A DNA stretch of 64,000 nucleotides. Origin: Caproiciproducens galactitolivorans (GTDB lineage Bacteria > Bacillota > Clostridia > Oscillospirales > Acutalibacteraceae). The translations under genes and the position numbers were made by a program. Below are positions 42,870-52,312 of the stretch, piece after piece. The notes beneath the pieces are model-generated. The model was not told the DNA's origin and made no database searches. It worked only from the letters and a program-made list of their open reading frames with translations. Within the stretch, counting starts at the first letter, position 1, and each line of letters opens with the position of its first letter. The stretch covers positions 124,001 through 188,000 of the forward strand of contig NZ_SRMQ01000002.1 in the NCBI RefSeq assembly GCF_004768785.1, written 5' to 3'.

Positions 42870-43901
42870 ATGGAGTACAGACATAAGCTTATACGGACAG
42901 CCGTTGGCATTCTTATCGATAAGGCTATTCGGGATATACAGTCCGACCCCGGGAGAAGCATTCGCAATTTGGCGGATATGGGGGACAACTTTTCCAAAAC
43001 ACCGGCACAGAAACGGTTCTTCAAAATCGCGCATGAGATTCTGAAAGACCCCGATAATCCCTATTATGAACTGCTCCTCAATATGACCCGGAATGTATGG
43101 CCGGATACCGTCAAGACCGTGGGTTTGAATTTCGGCTATACGGGGCTGAACTACGGGGCGGAAATCCTGCGGGGAAAAGAAGCGGCCGCGGGTAAGAGCA
43201 TTCCGTGGCTCCTGCGCTTTGATTGCAGTGAGGATGGGGAAAACGCTTTGAACTTCCGGGAAATAGATAAAATCCTTACGGATTCCGTTTCCCTGGGGAT
43301 CTACACCTGTGTCTTTAAGCTCGGGGAATGCGGAGAAAAAATAGGGCGGATTTTGGAGCTTTGCAAAAATCACAGGGAGTGCTGTGTTTTCGTTGCGATG
43401 GACCCGACGACTTCCCTGAAAGGGTTCAGAGAACCGATCATGAAAACGCCGAATCTGATCTTTTCCGTGGATATGACGGAAAGCAGGGAAGTGCAGCCCC
43501 AAATTCTTTGTGATTTGCATGAATGGAAATGCTTTTACGGCTTCCATGCGTATTACAATACCGATAATGTGAACGATTTGACATCGGACCGCTTTACCCG
43601 CCGCATGATCAGAATGAACTGCATTTTTGGCTGCTATGTCAACTCGGATTTTGAAAATCAGGAGCTTGAGGAGCAGGTGTACCGCTATGTCTGTTCCCGC
43701 AGAGGAAAAAAAGGGGAACCGCTCTTCGTGTTTGATTTTAACCGGGATGAAAAATATATTTCGGATACGATCCTGTGCGGAACAGACTTTTGCGTTGGCC
43801 CCGACGGCAAGGCGCGGCTTGCTGGCGGGCACTTGGCGGATATGCATCGTGTTTTGCTGTCCGACATGGTAAAGGCGCCGGGCGTTCAGTTCGTTTCATA
43901 A
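42870..43901 (+). CDS. Radical-SAM-like protein lacking the iron-sulfur cysteines
   Basis: A 343-residue protein of uncertain role. Several blocks follow the order of a clostridial radical SAM/SPASM family as I remember it: a helical N-terminus (DPDNPYYELLLN), VGLNFGYTGLNYG, IPWLLRFDC, LGIYTCVFKLGECG, LCKNHRECCVFVA and DFNRDEKYISDTILCG. Where that family has CxxxCxxC after IPW...D, this protein has CSEDGENALNFREID (119-133), so the cluster-binding loop looks deleted. The GGEP motif reads LGECG. It may be a catalytically dead relative. ATG 42870 has GGAG upstream. It is monocistronic. Confidence 0.65.
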   Translation: MEYRHKLIRTAVGILIDKAIRDIQSDPGRSIRNLADMGDNFSKTPAQKRFFKIAHEILKDPDNPYYELLLNMTRNVWPDTVKTVGLNFGYTGLNYGAEILRGKEAAAGKSIPWLLRFDCSEDGENALNFREIDKILTDSVSLGIYTCVFKLGECGEKIGRILELCKNHRECCVFVAMDPTTSLKGFREPIMKTPNLIFSVDMTESREVQPQILCDLHEWKCFYGFHAYYNTDNVNDLTSDRFTRRMIRMNCIFGCYVNSDFENQELEEQVYRYVCSRRGKKGEPLFVFDFNRDEKYISDTILCGTDFCVGPDGKARLAGGHLADMHRVLLSDMVKAPGVQFVS

Positions 43902-43939
43902 AACTTTCACGGTTCATTCAAATATTTATGTGTTCCGTA

Positions 43940-43948
43940 TGTTATGAT
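43940..43948 (+). promoter_or_regulatory. Extended -10 promoter of the zinc-ribbon gene
   Basis: TGTTATGAT (TATGAT at 43943-43948 with upstream TG) lies 57 nt before the ATG. No clear -35 box is visible. Confidence 0.45.
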
Positions 43949-44004
43949 AAAGAATATGGGGGTCGATGGGCTGTCCGTATTTTATACAGGAGGAGATCCT
44001 TTTT

Positions 44005-44397
44005 ATGTATTGGTTTCGAAGAATGATGATGGGCAGGTATGGTACTGACCAGTTATCCATTGCTCTGCTAATTCTTTATATGGTGCTTTCCCTGATTTTG
44101 CAATTTTTCCGTGTGCCGTTTTTGTCCCTGCTTGCCTTGATTCCGCTGGCGATTTGTTTCTACAGGATTTTTTCCAGGAACATCAACCGACGTTATGCGG
44201 AAAATGCCCGCTTTCTGAAATGGTGGTACCCCGTAAAGACACGGATGCAGAAGTCCTATAGCCGTTTCCAGGACCGGCAGACACACCGCTATTTTAAATG
44301 CCCGCATTGTTCCAGTACGCTTCGCGTACCAAGGGGGAGAGGAAAAATTTGTATTACCTGTCCGGTTTGCAGAACGGAATTTATTAAAAAAACGTAA
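44005..44397 (+). CDS. Small membrane protein with C-terminal zinc ribbon
   Basis: A 130-residue protein. Two adjacent hydrophobic helices cover about residues 15-53, then a basic linker (RNINRRYAENARFLKWWYP), then a zinc ribbon with CPHC near 99-102 and CPVC near 120-123. Proteins of this shape are widespread in Clostridia but have no known function to me. The ATG follows AGGAGG. It has its own promoter and a strong terminator, so it is probably a single-gene unit. Confidence 0.85.
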   Translation: MYWFRRMMMGRYGTDQLSIALLILYMVLSLILQFFRVPFLSLLALIPLAICFYRIFSRNINRRYAENARFLKWWYPVKTRMQKSYSRFQDRQTHRYFKCPHCSSTLRVPRGRGKICITCPVCRTEFIKKT

Positions 44398-44401
44398 AAT
44401 T

Positions 44402-44438
44402 ACCGCATGGATTGTAAGCGCTACAACCATGCGGTTTT
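44402..44438 (+). terminator. Terminator of the zinc-ribbon gene
   Basis: ACCGCATGG and CCATGCGGT form the outer stem, TTGTA and TACAA the inner one, with a single bulge, followed by TTTTT. Confidence 0.85.
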
Positions 44439-44538
44439 TGTTGCCTTTAAGCCCGGAAAAGTTTGATTATTAGGAGAGGCAGACAGGTTTGATTTTATAC
44501 AGATAAAGGAGAAATTATTATAATATTTTCCAAAAGCA

Positions 44539-44567
44539 TTGCGAAGCAATTCGCAATTTAATATAAT
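44539..44567 (+). promoter_or_regulatory. Promoter overlapped by an inverted repeat
   Basis: TTGCGA (44539-44544), a 17-nt spacer and TATAAT (44562-44567). The -35 box is part of a perfect 7-4-7 inverted repeat, TTGCGAA/TTCGCAA at 44539-44556, which could be an operator. Confidence 0.65.
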
Positions 44568-44622
44568 CTAAATAATAAAATTTTTTTGAAATTTTCATTC
44601 TAAGTATATAGGGGGCTCTCAA

Positions 44623-45258
44623 ATGGAGGAAATACGCCAAATGAGTTCGGTAAAGAAGTACATGGATTTGATCGACAAATTGGCTGGAATTATCAAGTCT
44701 CACATTGTGATTAATGACGAAGAGATTACCGAAATCCACGTGCTTTCGGATACCAGCCGTTCCCCAAAGCAACTCGCGCGGGATATTCAGTCCGCATTGA
44801 TGGTGCGCTTCGGTGTGAATGTTGACCACAAGCTGATCAGTATCGCGCAGATTCCGTCCAAGAATACCATGAAGCTCACAGACCGCCTTGTTTTCGAGGA
44901 AATCAGTATTTCCAAAAACAAAGAGCGTTTCACCGCCCGCGTTACCCTTTGCGACGGGAATTCCACCTTCAGCGGAGAGGCCACCGGCCTGAATGACCTA
45001 ATGGAGGGCAATAAAATAATCTGTCAGGCGACTTTGAATGCGGTTTTGAATTTTGTAAATCCCTGTGTCGTGCTTTCACCGGTTGAAATTAAGGCGTTTG
45101 ATTTGGCCGGTGAAAAGGTGGTTGCCGTTTGCATTGCGGTGAAGATTCAGAGCAAGGTGGAGCATTTTCTGGGCAGCTCCTTTATTGGCGACGACGCAGG
45201 TTCGGCAGTTGTGAAGGCCACGCTGGATGCTCTGAACCGAAAGCTGGCGAATACATAG
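44623..45258 (+). CDS. Conserved hypothetical protein
   Basis: A 211-residue soluble protein that I cannot assign to a named family. The N-terminal 60 residues hold a hydrophobic-acidic segment (GIIKSHIVINDEEITEIHVL). The middle repeats an alpha-beta pattern around VFEEISISKNKERFTARVTL, and the C-terminus ends FLGSSFIGDDAGSAVVKATL, which could be a dimerisation or small-ligand domain. There is no signal peptide or Cys cluster. An alternative ATG at 44641 also has GGAGG upstream. A strong promoter with an inverted repeat drives it. It lies upstream of a tiny peptide gene and an HD-GYP gene. Confidence 0.75.
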   Translation: MEEIRQMSSVKKYMDLIDKLAGIIKSHIVINDEEITEIHVLSDTSRSPKQLARDIQSALMVRFGVNVDHKLISIAQIPSKNTMKLTDRLVFEEISISKNKERFTARVTLCDGNSTFSGEATGLNDLMEGNKIICQATLNAVLNFVNPCVVLSPVEIKAFDLAGEKVVAVCIAVKIQSKVEHFLGSSFIGDDAGSAVVKATLDALNRKLANT

Positions 45259-45312
45259 CCGGTTTTATTTGCTAAAAATCAGGTTTGCAGTAATTTTTTT
45301 CTAGCGTAGAGG

Positions 45313-45363
45313 ATATAGCCTGTTTACTAGCGGAGAACAGAGTCTGTTTTACGGAGGCTATAT
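45313..45363 (+). promoter_or_regulatory. Predicted hairpin masking the ribosome binding site of the small peptide
   Basis: ATATAGCCT (45313-45321) is the perfect complement of AGGCTATAT (45355-45363), and the second arm contains the AGG of the GGAGG before ATG 45367. The loop holds a further small stem (ACAG/CTGT). Folding would hide the ribosome binding site. Confidence 0.55.
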
Positions 45364-45366
45364 TTT

Positions 45367-45444
45367 ATGAAAAAAATTCTTTTTGCGTTGATGTCCATTC
45401 TTTCTGTGATTGCGGCTGCAGGCGCAGGCTTTACATGGCAATAA
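45367..45444 (+). CDS. 25-residue hydrophobic peptide
   Basis: The frame encodes MKKILFALMSILSV then IAAAGAGFTWQ, with two Lys at the start and one uninterrupted hydrophobic stretch. GGAGG lies nine bases before the ATG. It could be a single-helix membrane peptide, a leader peptide or an uncleaved signal-like peptide. It occupies the gap between the hypothetical gene and the HD-GYP gene, 54 nt from the latter. It is too short for homology reasoning; support comes from the ribosome binding site, the composition and the upstream hairpin. Confidence 0.55.
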   Translation: MKKILFALMSILSVIAAAGAGFTWQ

Positions 45445-45498
45445 ACTTAATTTAACATAGCTGCGAACCTGATTTTTTATATAAGAAGGAGGTAACAT

Positions 45499-46809
45499 AT
45501 GAGCCGTACTTCAAAAATATACGCCTGTTTCATTTCAGTAATCGGAATTACGCTAGGCTCATACTGTGTTTATCAATATTTTCATACGGTTTTTTCCTAT
45601 TCGGATCCGAAGGCGGAACTTAGGCAGTTTGGCGTTCTCCTGCTTTTGTACTTGATTTGCCGGTGTCTGCCCATTTACATAAGAAAAGATTATGCGATTG
45701 ACATGTCGTTTATTTGCAATCTTGCGTCTATTTTATGCAAAGGCCCCTTTGCATCGGCGGCGATGGTTATTATTGCTACGCCGTTTGTAATTGTTCCGAC
45801 CAATTCGAAAGACAGGGCCTACGACCATTTTTTTAATAAGCCGCCCATTAAGACGGCTTTCAATGCGGGAAATTTTACTATTGCTGTATTTCTGGCCGCC
45901 GTTGCATACCAAAAATGCGGCGGAGACATTAAAAACATCAGCCAGCCGCAGAATTTTATTCCGGCGATTGTTTCCATAGTCACATTTTTTCTTTTAAATT
46001 GTGCCATTCTAATGTTCCTGTTTCATTTGGACAAGCAGGTTCCGTTTTTTTCCGCGCTCTTTAAAAATCTGTACCAGTTTTTCCCGAATATCTTGGCTTC
46101 TGCCCCGATCGCATATTTTCTTGCGAAAAGCATGGAAATAAAAAACGGGGAGTTTCTGGTAATCCTGATCACGCTCCCTTTGCTGCTGGCACGGTACAGT
46201 TTTGTGTTATACCTCGATGTAAAGCAGAATTTTTACAACATGCTCAAGACGCTCACAGCGGCGCTTGAGGCAAAGGATAAATATACCGAGGGCCATTCAC
46301 ACCGTGTGGAAGACTACGCCGAGATGATTTCACGCAAATTGCACTGTTCCTTGTCGGAGCAGGATAATATCAAAGTGGCCGCCCTGTTGCATGATGTGGG
46401 GAAAATCGGCATTGACGACGAAATTCTGAACAAGCCCGGCCCGCTTACGCCCGAAGAGCGGAAGGTTATTATGACACACCCGCTGATCAGCGAAGCAATT
46501 CTGGAGAATGTGAAGCTGAATAAAAAAGTGCGTTCCGCCATCCGCCATCACCATGAACGCTATGATGGAGGCGGCTATCCGGACGGCACAAAAAGGGATG
46601 AAATCGGCATGGAAGCCTATATTATCGGCGTTGCGGACGCGTTCGATGCAATGACGAGCGACCGGGCTTACTGCGCCAGTATGCCGATTGAACGGGTAGC
46701 TCGGATTTTGCAGGAGGAAAGCGGGAAGCAGTTCCATCCGAAGGCGGTTTCTGCCTTTTTGGAAGTACTGCGCGAAAGGGGCTATCTTCAAACGGGAGGA
46801 CAGGAATGA
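45499..46809 (+). CDS. HD-GYP domain membrane protein, probable c-di-GMP phosphodiesterase
   Basis: A 436-residue protein with about six membrane helices in residues 10-240 and a C-terminal HD-GYP domain. The metal site motifs are HSHRVEDYAEMI (266-277), LLHDVGK (296-302) and HHERYDGGGYP (351-361), close to the HHExxDGxGYP signature, so hydrolysis of cyclic di-GMP to linear products is likely. The N-terminal membrane region probably senses a signal. The ATG follows AGGAGG. It is coupled by a 4-nt overlap to a DUF5317 membrane protein. Confidence 0.88.
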   Translation: MSRTSKIYACFISVIGITLGSYCVYQYFHTVFSYSDPKAELRQFGVLLLLYLICRCLPIYIRKDYAIDMSFICNLASILCKGPFASAAMVIIATPFVIVPTNSKDRAYDHFFNKPPIKTAFNAGNFTIAVFLAAVAYQKCGGDIKNISQPQNFIPAIVSIVTFFLLNCAILMFLFHLDKQVPFFSALFKNLYQFFPNILASAPIAYFLAKSMEIKNGEFLVILITLPLLLARYSFVLYLDVKQNFYNMLKTLTAALEAKDKYTEGHSHRVEDYAEMISRKLHCSLSEQDNIKVAALLHDVGKIGIDDEILNKPGPLTPEERKVIMTHPLISEAILENVKLNKKVRSAIRHHHERYDGGGYPDGTKRDEIGMEAYIIGVADAFDAMTSDRAYCASMPIERVARILQEESGKQFHPKAVSAFLEVLRERGYLQTGGQE

Positions 46810-47369
46810 TTTTACTGTTTTTTGCGCTTGCTGGTATCCTGATTGCCGCTTTGTTGAATTTTTTTCACGGCAGGAAAAACCAGTATCGAAATCTGGGGGA
46901 GATCCGCGGCCTGTGGCTGCCCGTCCTGGGGCTTGCCCTTGAATTGCCGTTTACCCTTTTCCCGGCCTATGCTGAAAAAGCGGGCTGGATGTTTACAATT
47001 GCAAGCTATTTGTGTATTTTCGCTTTTCTCTTTCTAAATCGGCAGAAAAGGGCTCCGGTTTGGCTGACTGGGCTGGGAACTTTCTGCAATTTTTTCGTGA
47101 TTGCCTGCAACGGGTGGCGCATGCCGGTGTCGGTGCGTGCGCTAGCTGTTTATCCGGATATAACCGCGGAGGCGGTATATGCAAAAAAGGCGAATTATTT
47201 CGTTGCGCTGCACGGTGCGAATTTCTCTTTTTTAAGCGATGTGATTTATGTGCCGATTCCGCGAATCGGTGGATTTATCAGTATAGGGGATATTTTGCTC
47301 GGTCTTGGTACAGCTTTTTTTATTGTCCAAACATTGACTGATAATAAATACCCTGAATTATTTATCTGA
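46806..47369 (+). CDS. DUF5317 integral membrane protein
   Basis: A 187-residue protein with about five hydrophobic helices and the DUF5317 features GLWLPVLGLALELPF and IACNGWRMPVSV. The C-terminus has GGFISIGDILLGLGTAFFI, also typical. Its function is unknown. It begins at an ATGA overlap with the HD-GYP gene, and such pairs are common, so it may be a membrane partner of that signalling protein. Confidence 0.85.
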   Translation: MILLFFALAGILIAALLNFFHGRKNQYRNLGEIRGLWLPVLGLALELPFTLFPAYAEKAGWMFTIASYLCIFAFLFLNRQKRAPVWLTGLGTFCNFFVIACNGWRMPVSVRALAVYPDITAEAVYAKKANYFVALHGANFSFLSDVIYVPIPRIGGFISIGDILLGLGTAFFIVQTLTDNKYPELFI

Positions 47370-47390
47370 TTTCGCATAATAAAAATTTCC

Positions 47391-47420
47391 TTGAAACATA
47401 TTGCTGATTTATAGTATAAT
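47391..47420 (+). promoter_or_regulatory. Promoter of the TetR/DhaS-like gene
   Basis: TTGAAA (47391-47396), an 18-nt spacer and TATAAT (47415-47420). Confidence 0.65.
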
Positions 47421-47490
47421 ATATATTATTGTTCAGGGTATGCCTTTAAAATTTGTTTAAAAAGTTGAATGTGAAAATGGAGGAGAGAGT

Positions 47491-48054
47491 ATGGAGTATC
47501 CGTCGCAGACAAAACAACAGTTGGCGAATTCACTAAAAGAACTGATGGGCCATACACCGTTCAATAAAATTACTGTTCATAATGTAACAAGTAACTGCGG
47601 TTTAAATCGCCAGACTTTTTATTATCATTTTAAGGATATGTATGAACTCTTGACATGGATTTACAGTACTGAAATCTTTAACCAGGTGGTTGAGGAACGG
47701 GATGAGCCGTGGGAAGCGGCGGTCGTGAAGGTTATTCGGTATTGTAAAGCAAACCGGGCCTTTTGCAGAAATACCATACGTTCCATGAAAAAAGAGTCGA
47801 TGGAGGGCTATTTACAGCCGGTTGTCCGCAATTGGGTGGAAAAGCTGGGAATCGACATTGCAAACAGCAAATACATAAGCAAAGAAGATGCAAAATTTCT
47901 CGTGGACTTTTTCACATCGGCCTTTGTAAATTATGGCATCCAGTGGATCAGCCGAGGAATGCAGGAGGATGAAGATTTTATTATTGGGAAAATAAAAGCG
48001 CTGCTTCGAATTATTTATCACGGCGCGGAAAAAGAAAAACGGATTGCTATTTAA
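47491..48054 (+). CDS. TetR-family regulator, DhaS-like
   Basis: A 187-residue TetR-type protein. The helix-turn-helix is LMGHTPFNKITVHNVTSNCG with recognition part LNRQTFYYHFKDMYEL. Unlike most TetR repressors, the DhaS group is known in Lactococcus as an activator of dihydroxyacetone kinase genes, and the C-terminal layout here (FVDFFTSAF-like region, YGIQWISRGM) fits that group. It stands upstream of glpK, glpF, glycerol-3-phosphate dehydrogenase genes and dhaKLM, which it may control. A strong terminator follows. Confidence 0.85.
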   Translation: MEYPSQTKQQLANSLKELMGHTPFNKITVHNVTSNCGLNRQTFYYHFKDMYELLTWIYSTEIFNQVVEERDEPWEAAVVKVIRYCKANRAFCRNTIRSMKKESMEGYLQPVVRNWVEKLGIDIANSKYISKEDAKFLVDFFTSAFVNYGIQWISRGMQEDEDFIIGKIKALLRIIYHGAEKEKRIAI

Positions 48055-48057
48055 ACG

Positions 48058-48088
48058 AAGCCCTGTACATTTTGTACGGGGCTTTTTA
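48058..48088 (+). terminator. Terminator of the DhaS-like gene
   Basis: Eleven-base arms 48058-48068 and 48074-48084 with one wobble, then TTTTT. Confidence 0.85.
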
Positions 48089-48265
48089 TGCTATATCGAA
48101 AAAAATTGTTAATGCTCACTAAGCAAAATGAATCAAACATAGAAAAATTACCTAAAAAAAAAGACATGGTTTACAAATATAACTAAAAATATTGCATGAT
48201 TTATATAATATTTATCATATCTAAACAAAGCGAAAGAATTGTCTAAATACAAATTCGGGGCGGGG

Positions 48266-49890
<1,625 letters not shown>

Positions 49891-49932
49891 TTCATTCGTT
49901 CGAGTATAGAAAAGCGACTAAAACAGTTACTA

Positions 49933-49971
49933 ATCGGTCCCGCGGGAGGGCGACCTATCTACGGGACCGAT
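49933..49971 (+). repeat. Hairpin between glpK and glpF
   Basis: ATCGGTCCCG and CGGGACCGAT pair perfectly across a 19-nt loop. It is followed by ATAAAAA and not by a T-run, so it probably affects mRNA processing or stability. Confidence 0.6.
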
Positions 49972-49996
49972 ATAAAAAAGATTGAGGTGTATGGAT

Positions 49997-50713
49997 ATGT
50001 TACCTTATTTAGCTGAATTTTTAGGTACGGCTCTATTGGTTCTCCTGGGCGATGGCTGCTGCTGCAACGTAAGTTTGACAAAATCTGGACAAAAAGGTGC
50101 CGGTACCGTTCAGACTGGCATTGGATGGGGTCTCGCAGTTATGGTTCCTGCTTGCATTTTTGGTGCGGCTTCCGGTGCCAGCTTTAACCCTGCGCTGACC
50201 ATCAGCTTGGCAGCAATCGGCAAGTTCGATTGGGCTATGGTTCCCGGCTATGTTGTTGCTCAAATGTTAGGTGGCTTTGTAGGTGCTATTCTCGTTTATA
50301 TCACCTTTAAAGATCACTTTGACGCTACAGAAGATGGCCCGACAAAGCGCGGCGTTTTCTGTACTGGTCCGTCCATCCGCAACATCGGACGCAATATCTT
50401 CCAAGAAGCAGTTGCAACATTTGTACTTGTTTTTGCACTCCTCGGCTTCGGCAATGTAAAGGGTGCTGCTGATGCAGGTGTTAACTACTTCTTCGTATGG
50501 GGCATTATCGCTGCTTGCGGCATGTGCTTAGGCGGTCTCACAGGTTATGCAATGAATCCTGCTCGTGACCTTGGTCCCCGCATTGCTCATGCGATCCTCC
50601 CGATTAAAGATAAGGCAGATTCTGATTTCAGCTATGGCCTCGTAGTTCCTGTCTTTGGGCCGATCATTGGCGGCCTTGTCGCTGCGTTCTTGTTCACGGC
50701 CATTCCGTGGTAG
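49997..50713 (+). CDS. glpF: Glycerol facilitator, aquaglyceroporin
   Basis: A 238-residue membrane channel of the MIP family with six helices and both pore motifs: NPA at 64-66 in SFNPALTIS and NPA at 187-189 in AMNPARDLGPRI. Arg190 and Asp191 after the second NPA are typical of glycerol-conducting forms. The ATG at 49997 is nine bases after GAGG. It takes up glycerol for the kinase encoded just upstream. Confidence 0.95.
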   Translation: MLPYLAEFLGTALLVLLGDGCCCNVSLTKSGQKGAGTVQTGIGWGLAVMVPACIFGAASGASFNPALTISLAAIGKFDWAMVPGYVVAQMLGGFVGAILVYITFKDHFDATEDGPTKRGVFCTGPSIRNIGRNIFQEAVATFVLVFALLGFGNVKGAADAGVNYFFVWGIIAACGMCLGGLTGYAMNPARDLGPRIAHAILPIKDKADSDFSYGLVVPVFGPIIGGLVAAFLFTAIPW

Positions 50714-50786
50714 GATAACGCTATTTATTAGGTTATATTATTTGGCATACCTTGTAAATACATAGCGATAAATTCACAGAATATTT

Positions 50787-50815
50787 GCAGGGGCAACAAT
50801 CGTGTCTGCCCCTGC
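50787..50815 (+). terminator. Hairpin between glpF and the dehydrogenase genes
   Basis: GCAGGGGCA (50787-50795) and TGCCCCTGC (50807-50815) pair perfectly, followed by ATTATTTT. It may terminate most glpKF transcripts. Confidence 0.7.
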
Positions 50816-50860
50816 ATTATTTTAAAAATCCTAAATAATTAAAAGAGTGGTGTACACAAA

Positions 50861-52312
50861 ATGATGGATGTAATTATCATTGGCGGAGGCGTTGTTGGTT
50901 GCGGTGTAGCACGCGAATTGTCCCGTTACAAGCTGAACATAGCGCTGCTTGAAAAGACCGATGATATCAGCAATGGCCAAAGTAAAGCCAATACCGCCAT
51001 TATCCACGGCGGATATGATGCCAAACCGGGCACGCTGAAAGCAAAGTTCAATGTCTTAGGCAATAAAATGTACGACAAAGTTTGCGAGGAACTGGACGTT
51101 CCCCATAAGCGCAATACATCTTTAGTTGTTTCTTTTGGCCCTGATGGCCACGCTGAACTTGAAAAATTACTGCAACAGGGAATTGAAAACGGAGTTCCGG
51201 GTCTAAGCATTATTGGACAGGATGAACTTAGAAGAAGAGAACCGAACATTGGCTCTACAGCGTATGAAGCATTGCTGGTTGAGACCGGCGGGATTGTCTG
51301 CCCGTACGAAATGACACAGGCATACGCAGAGAACGCGGCAATGAACGGTGTTACTTTCTACCGCCAAGCAGAGGTTACAGGGATTGAAAAAGTAGAAGGC
51401 GGTTGGAAAGTTATAAGCAAAGCCGGTACTTTTACAGCAAAGGCAGTTGTGAATTGCGCCGGGCTTTACTCAGATGTCATTAACAACATGGTATCCGAGG
51501 ACAAGATTTCAATTGTCCCCCGCAGAGGCGAATATTATATTGTAGACAAAAAATATGCGGACGCATTCCATGCTTCCATCTTCCAGCTTCCAACGAAGAT
51601 GGGCAAAGGTATCTTGGTTACGCCGACCGTTGACGGGACTGTGCTCCTTGGGCCGACTGCGGAAGATATTGACGATAAGACTGATACAAGAACCACAGCA
51701 GAAGGCCTTGCAAAGGTTTTGAAATTTGCGAGCCTTACATGGGAACACATTCCGATGAGAAACTTCATTACGACTTACTCCGGTCTGCGTGCCCACTGTG
51801 ACAGAAACGATTTCGTGCTTGGCGAAGCTCCGGATGCCCCGATGTTCTTCAACGCGGCAGGCGTCGAGTCCCCGGGTTTGACTTCCGCACCGGCAATCGC
51901 CCAGTACCTTGCTGAAATGATTGCTGACAAGCTTAGCGCGAACAAGAACGAAAACTTCAATCCGATTCGCAAGGGGATTCCGAAGTTCAGAGAAATGAAC
52001 GACGAGCAGAGAGCAAGAGCAATTTCCATTAACCCGGATTACGCCAAGGTTGTCTGCAGATGTGAAACAGTAACCGAAGCGGAAATCAGAGAAGCAATCC
52101 GTAGACCGGTCGGTGCAAGATCGGTAGATGGAGTTAAGAGAAGAACCAGAGCCGGAATGGGCAGATGTCAGGCCGGGTTCTGCACACCAAGAACCGTGGA
52201 AATATTATGTGAAGAGCTTCATATATCCCCGCTTGAGGTGACAAAGTTCGGAGGAAACTCCAAGTATATTGAAAGCTACCTTTTTGAGAAAGGGGATAAT
52301 GAAAATGCGTAA
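50861..52312 (+). CDS. FAD-dependent glycerol-3-phosphate dehydrogenase-like protein with BFD iron-sulfur domain
   Basis: A 483-residue flavoprotein. The FAD-binding motif IIGGGVVGCGVARELSRYK is at 6-24 in the DAO/GlpA-like domain. A C-terminal [2Fe-2S] BFD-like domain has Cys399, Cys401, Cys436 and Cys441 (VVCRCETV, GRCQAGFC). It is the catalytic GlpA-like subunit that oxidises glycerol 3-phosphate to dihydroxyacetone phosphate. It overlaps the next gene by 8 nt. AGA arginine codons dominate. The substrate assignment rests on the glpK/glpF neighbourhood. Confidence 0.88.
   Translation: MMDVIIIGGGVVGCGVARELSRYKLNIALLEKTDDISNGQSKANTAIIHGGYDAKPGTLKAKFNVLGNKMYDKVCEELDVPHKRNTSLVVSFGPDGHAELEKLLQQGIENGVPGLSIIGQDELRRREPNIGSTAYEALLVETGGIVCPYEMTQAYAENAAMNGVTFYRQAEVTGIEKVEGGWKVISKAGTFTAKAVVNCAGLYSDVINNMVSEDKISIVPRRGEYYIVDKKYADAFHASIFQLPTKMGKGILVTPTVDGTVLLGPTAEDIDDKTDTRTTAEGLAKVLKFASLTWEHIPMRNFITTYSGLRAHCDRNDFVLGEAPDAPMFFNAAGVESPGLTSAPAIAQYLAEMIADKLSANKNENFNPIRKGIPKFREMNDEQRARAISINPDYAKVVCRCETVTEAEIREAIRRPVGARSVDGVKRRTRAGMGRCQAGFCTPRTVEILCEELHISPLEVTKFGGNSKYIESYLFEKGDNENA

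Noticed and set aside
42696-43847. 383-codon minus-strand frame covering the radical-SAM-like gene
   Set aside because: No initiation signal and a composition typical of a shadow frame; the plus-strand frame has a ribosome binding site and family-like blocks.
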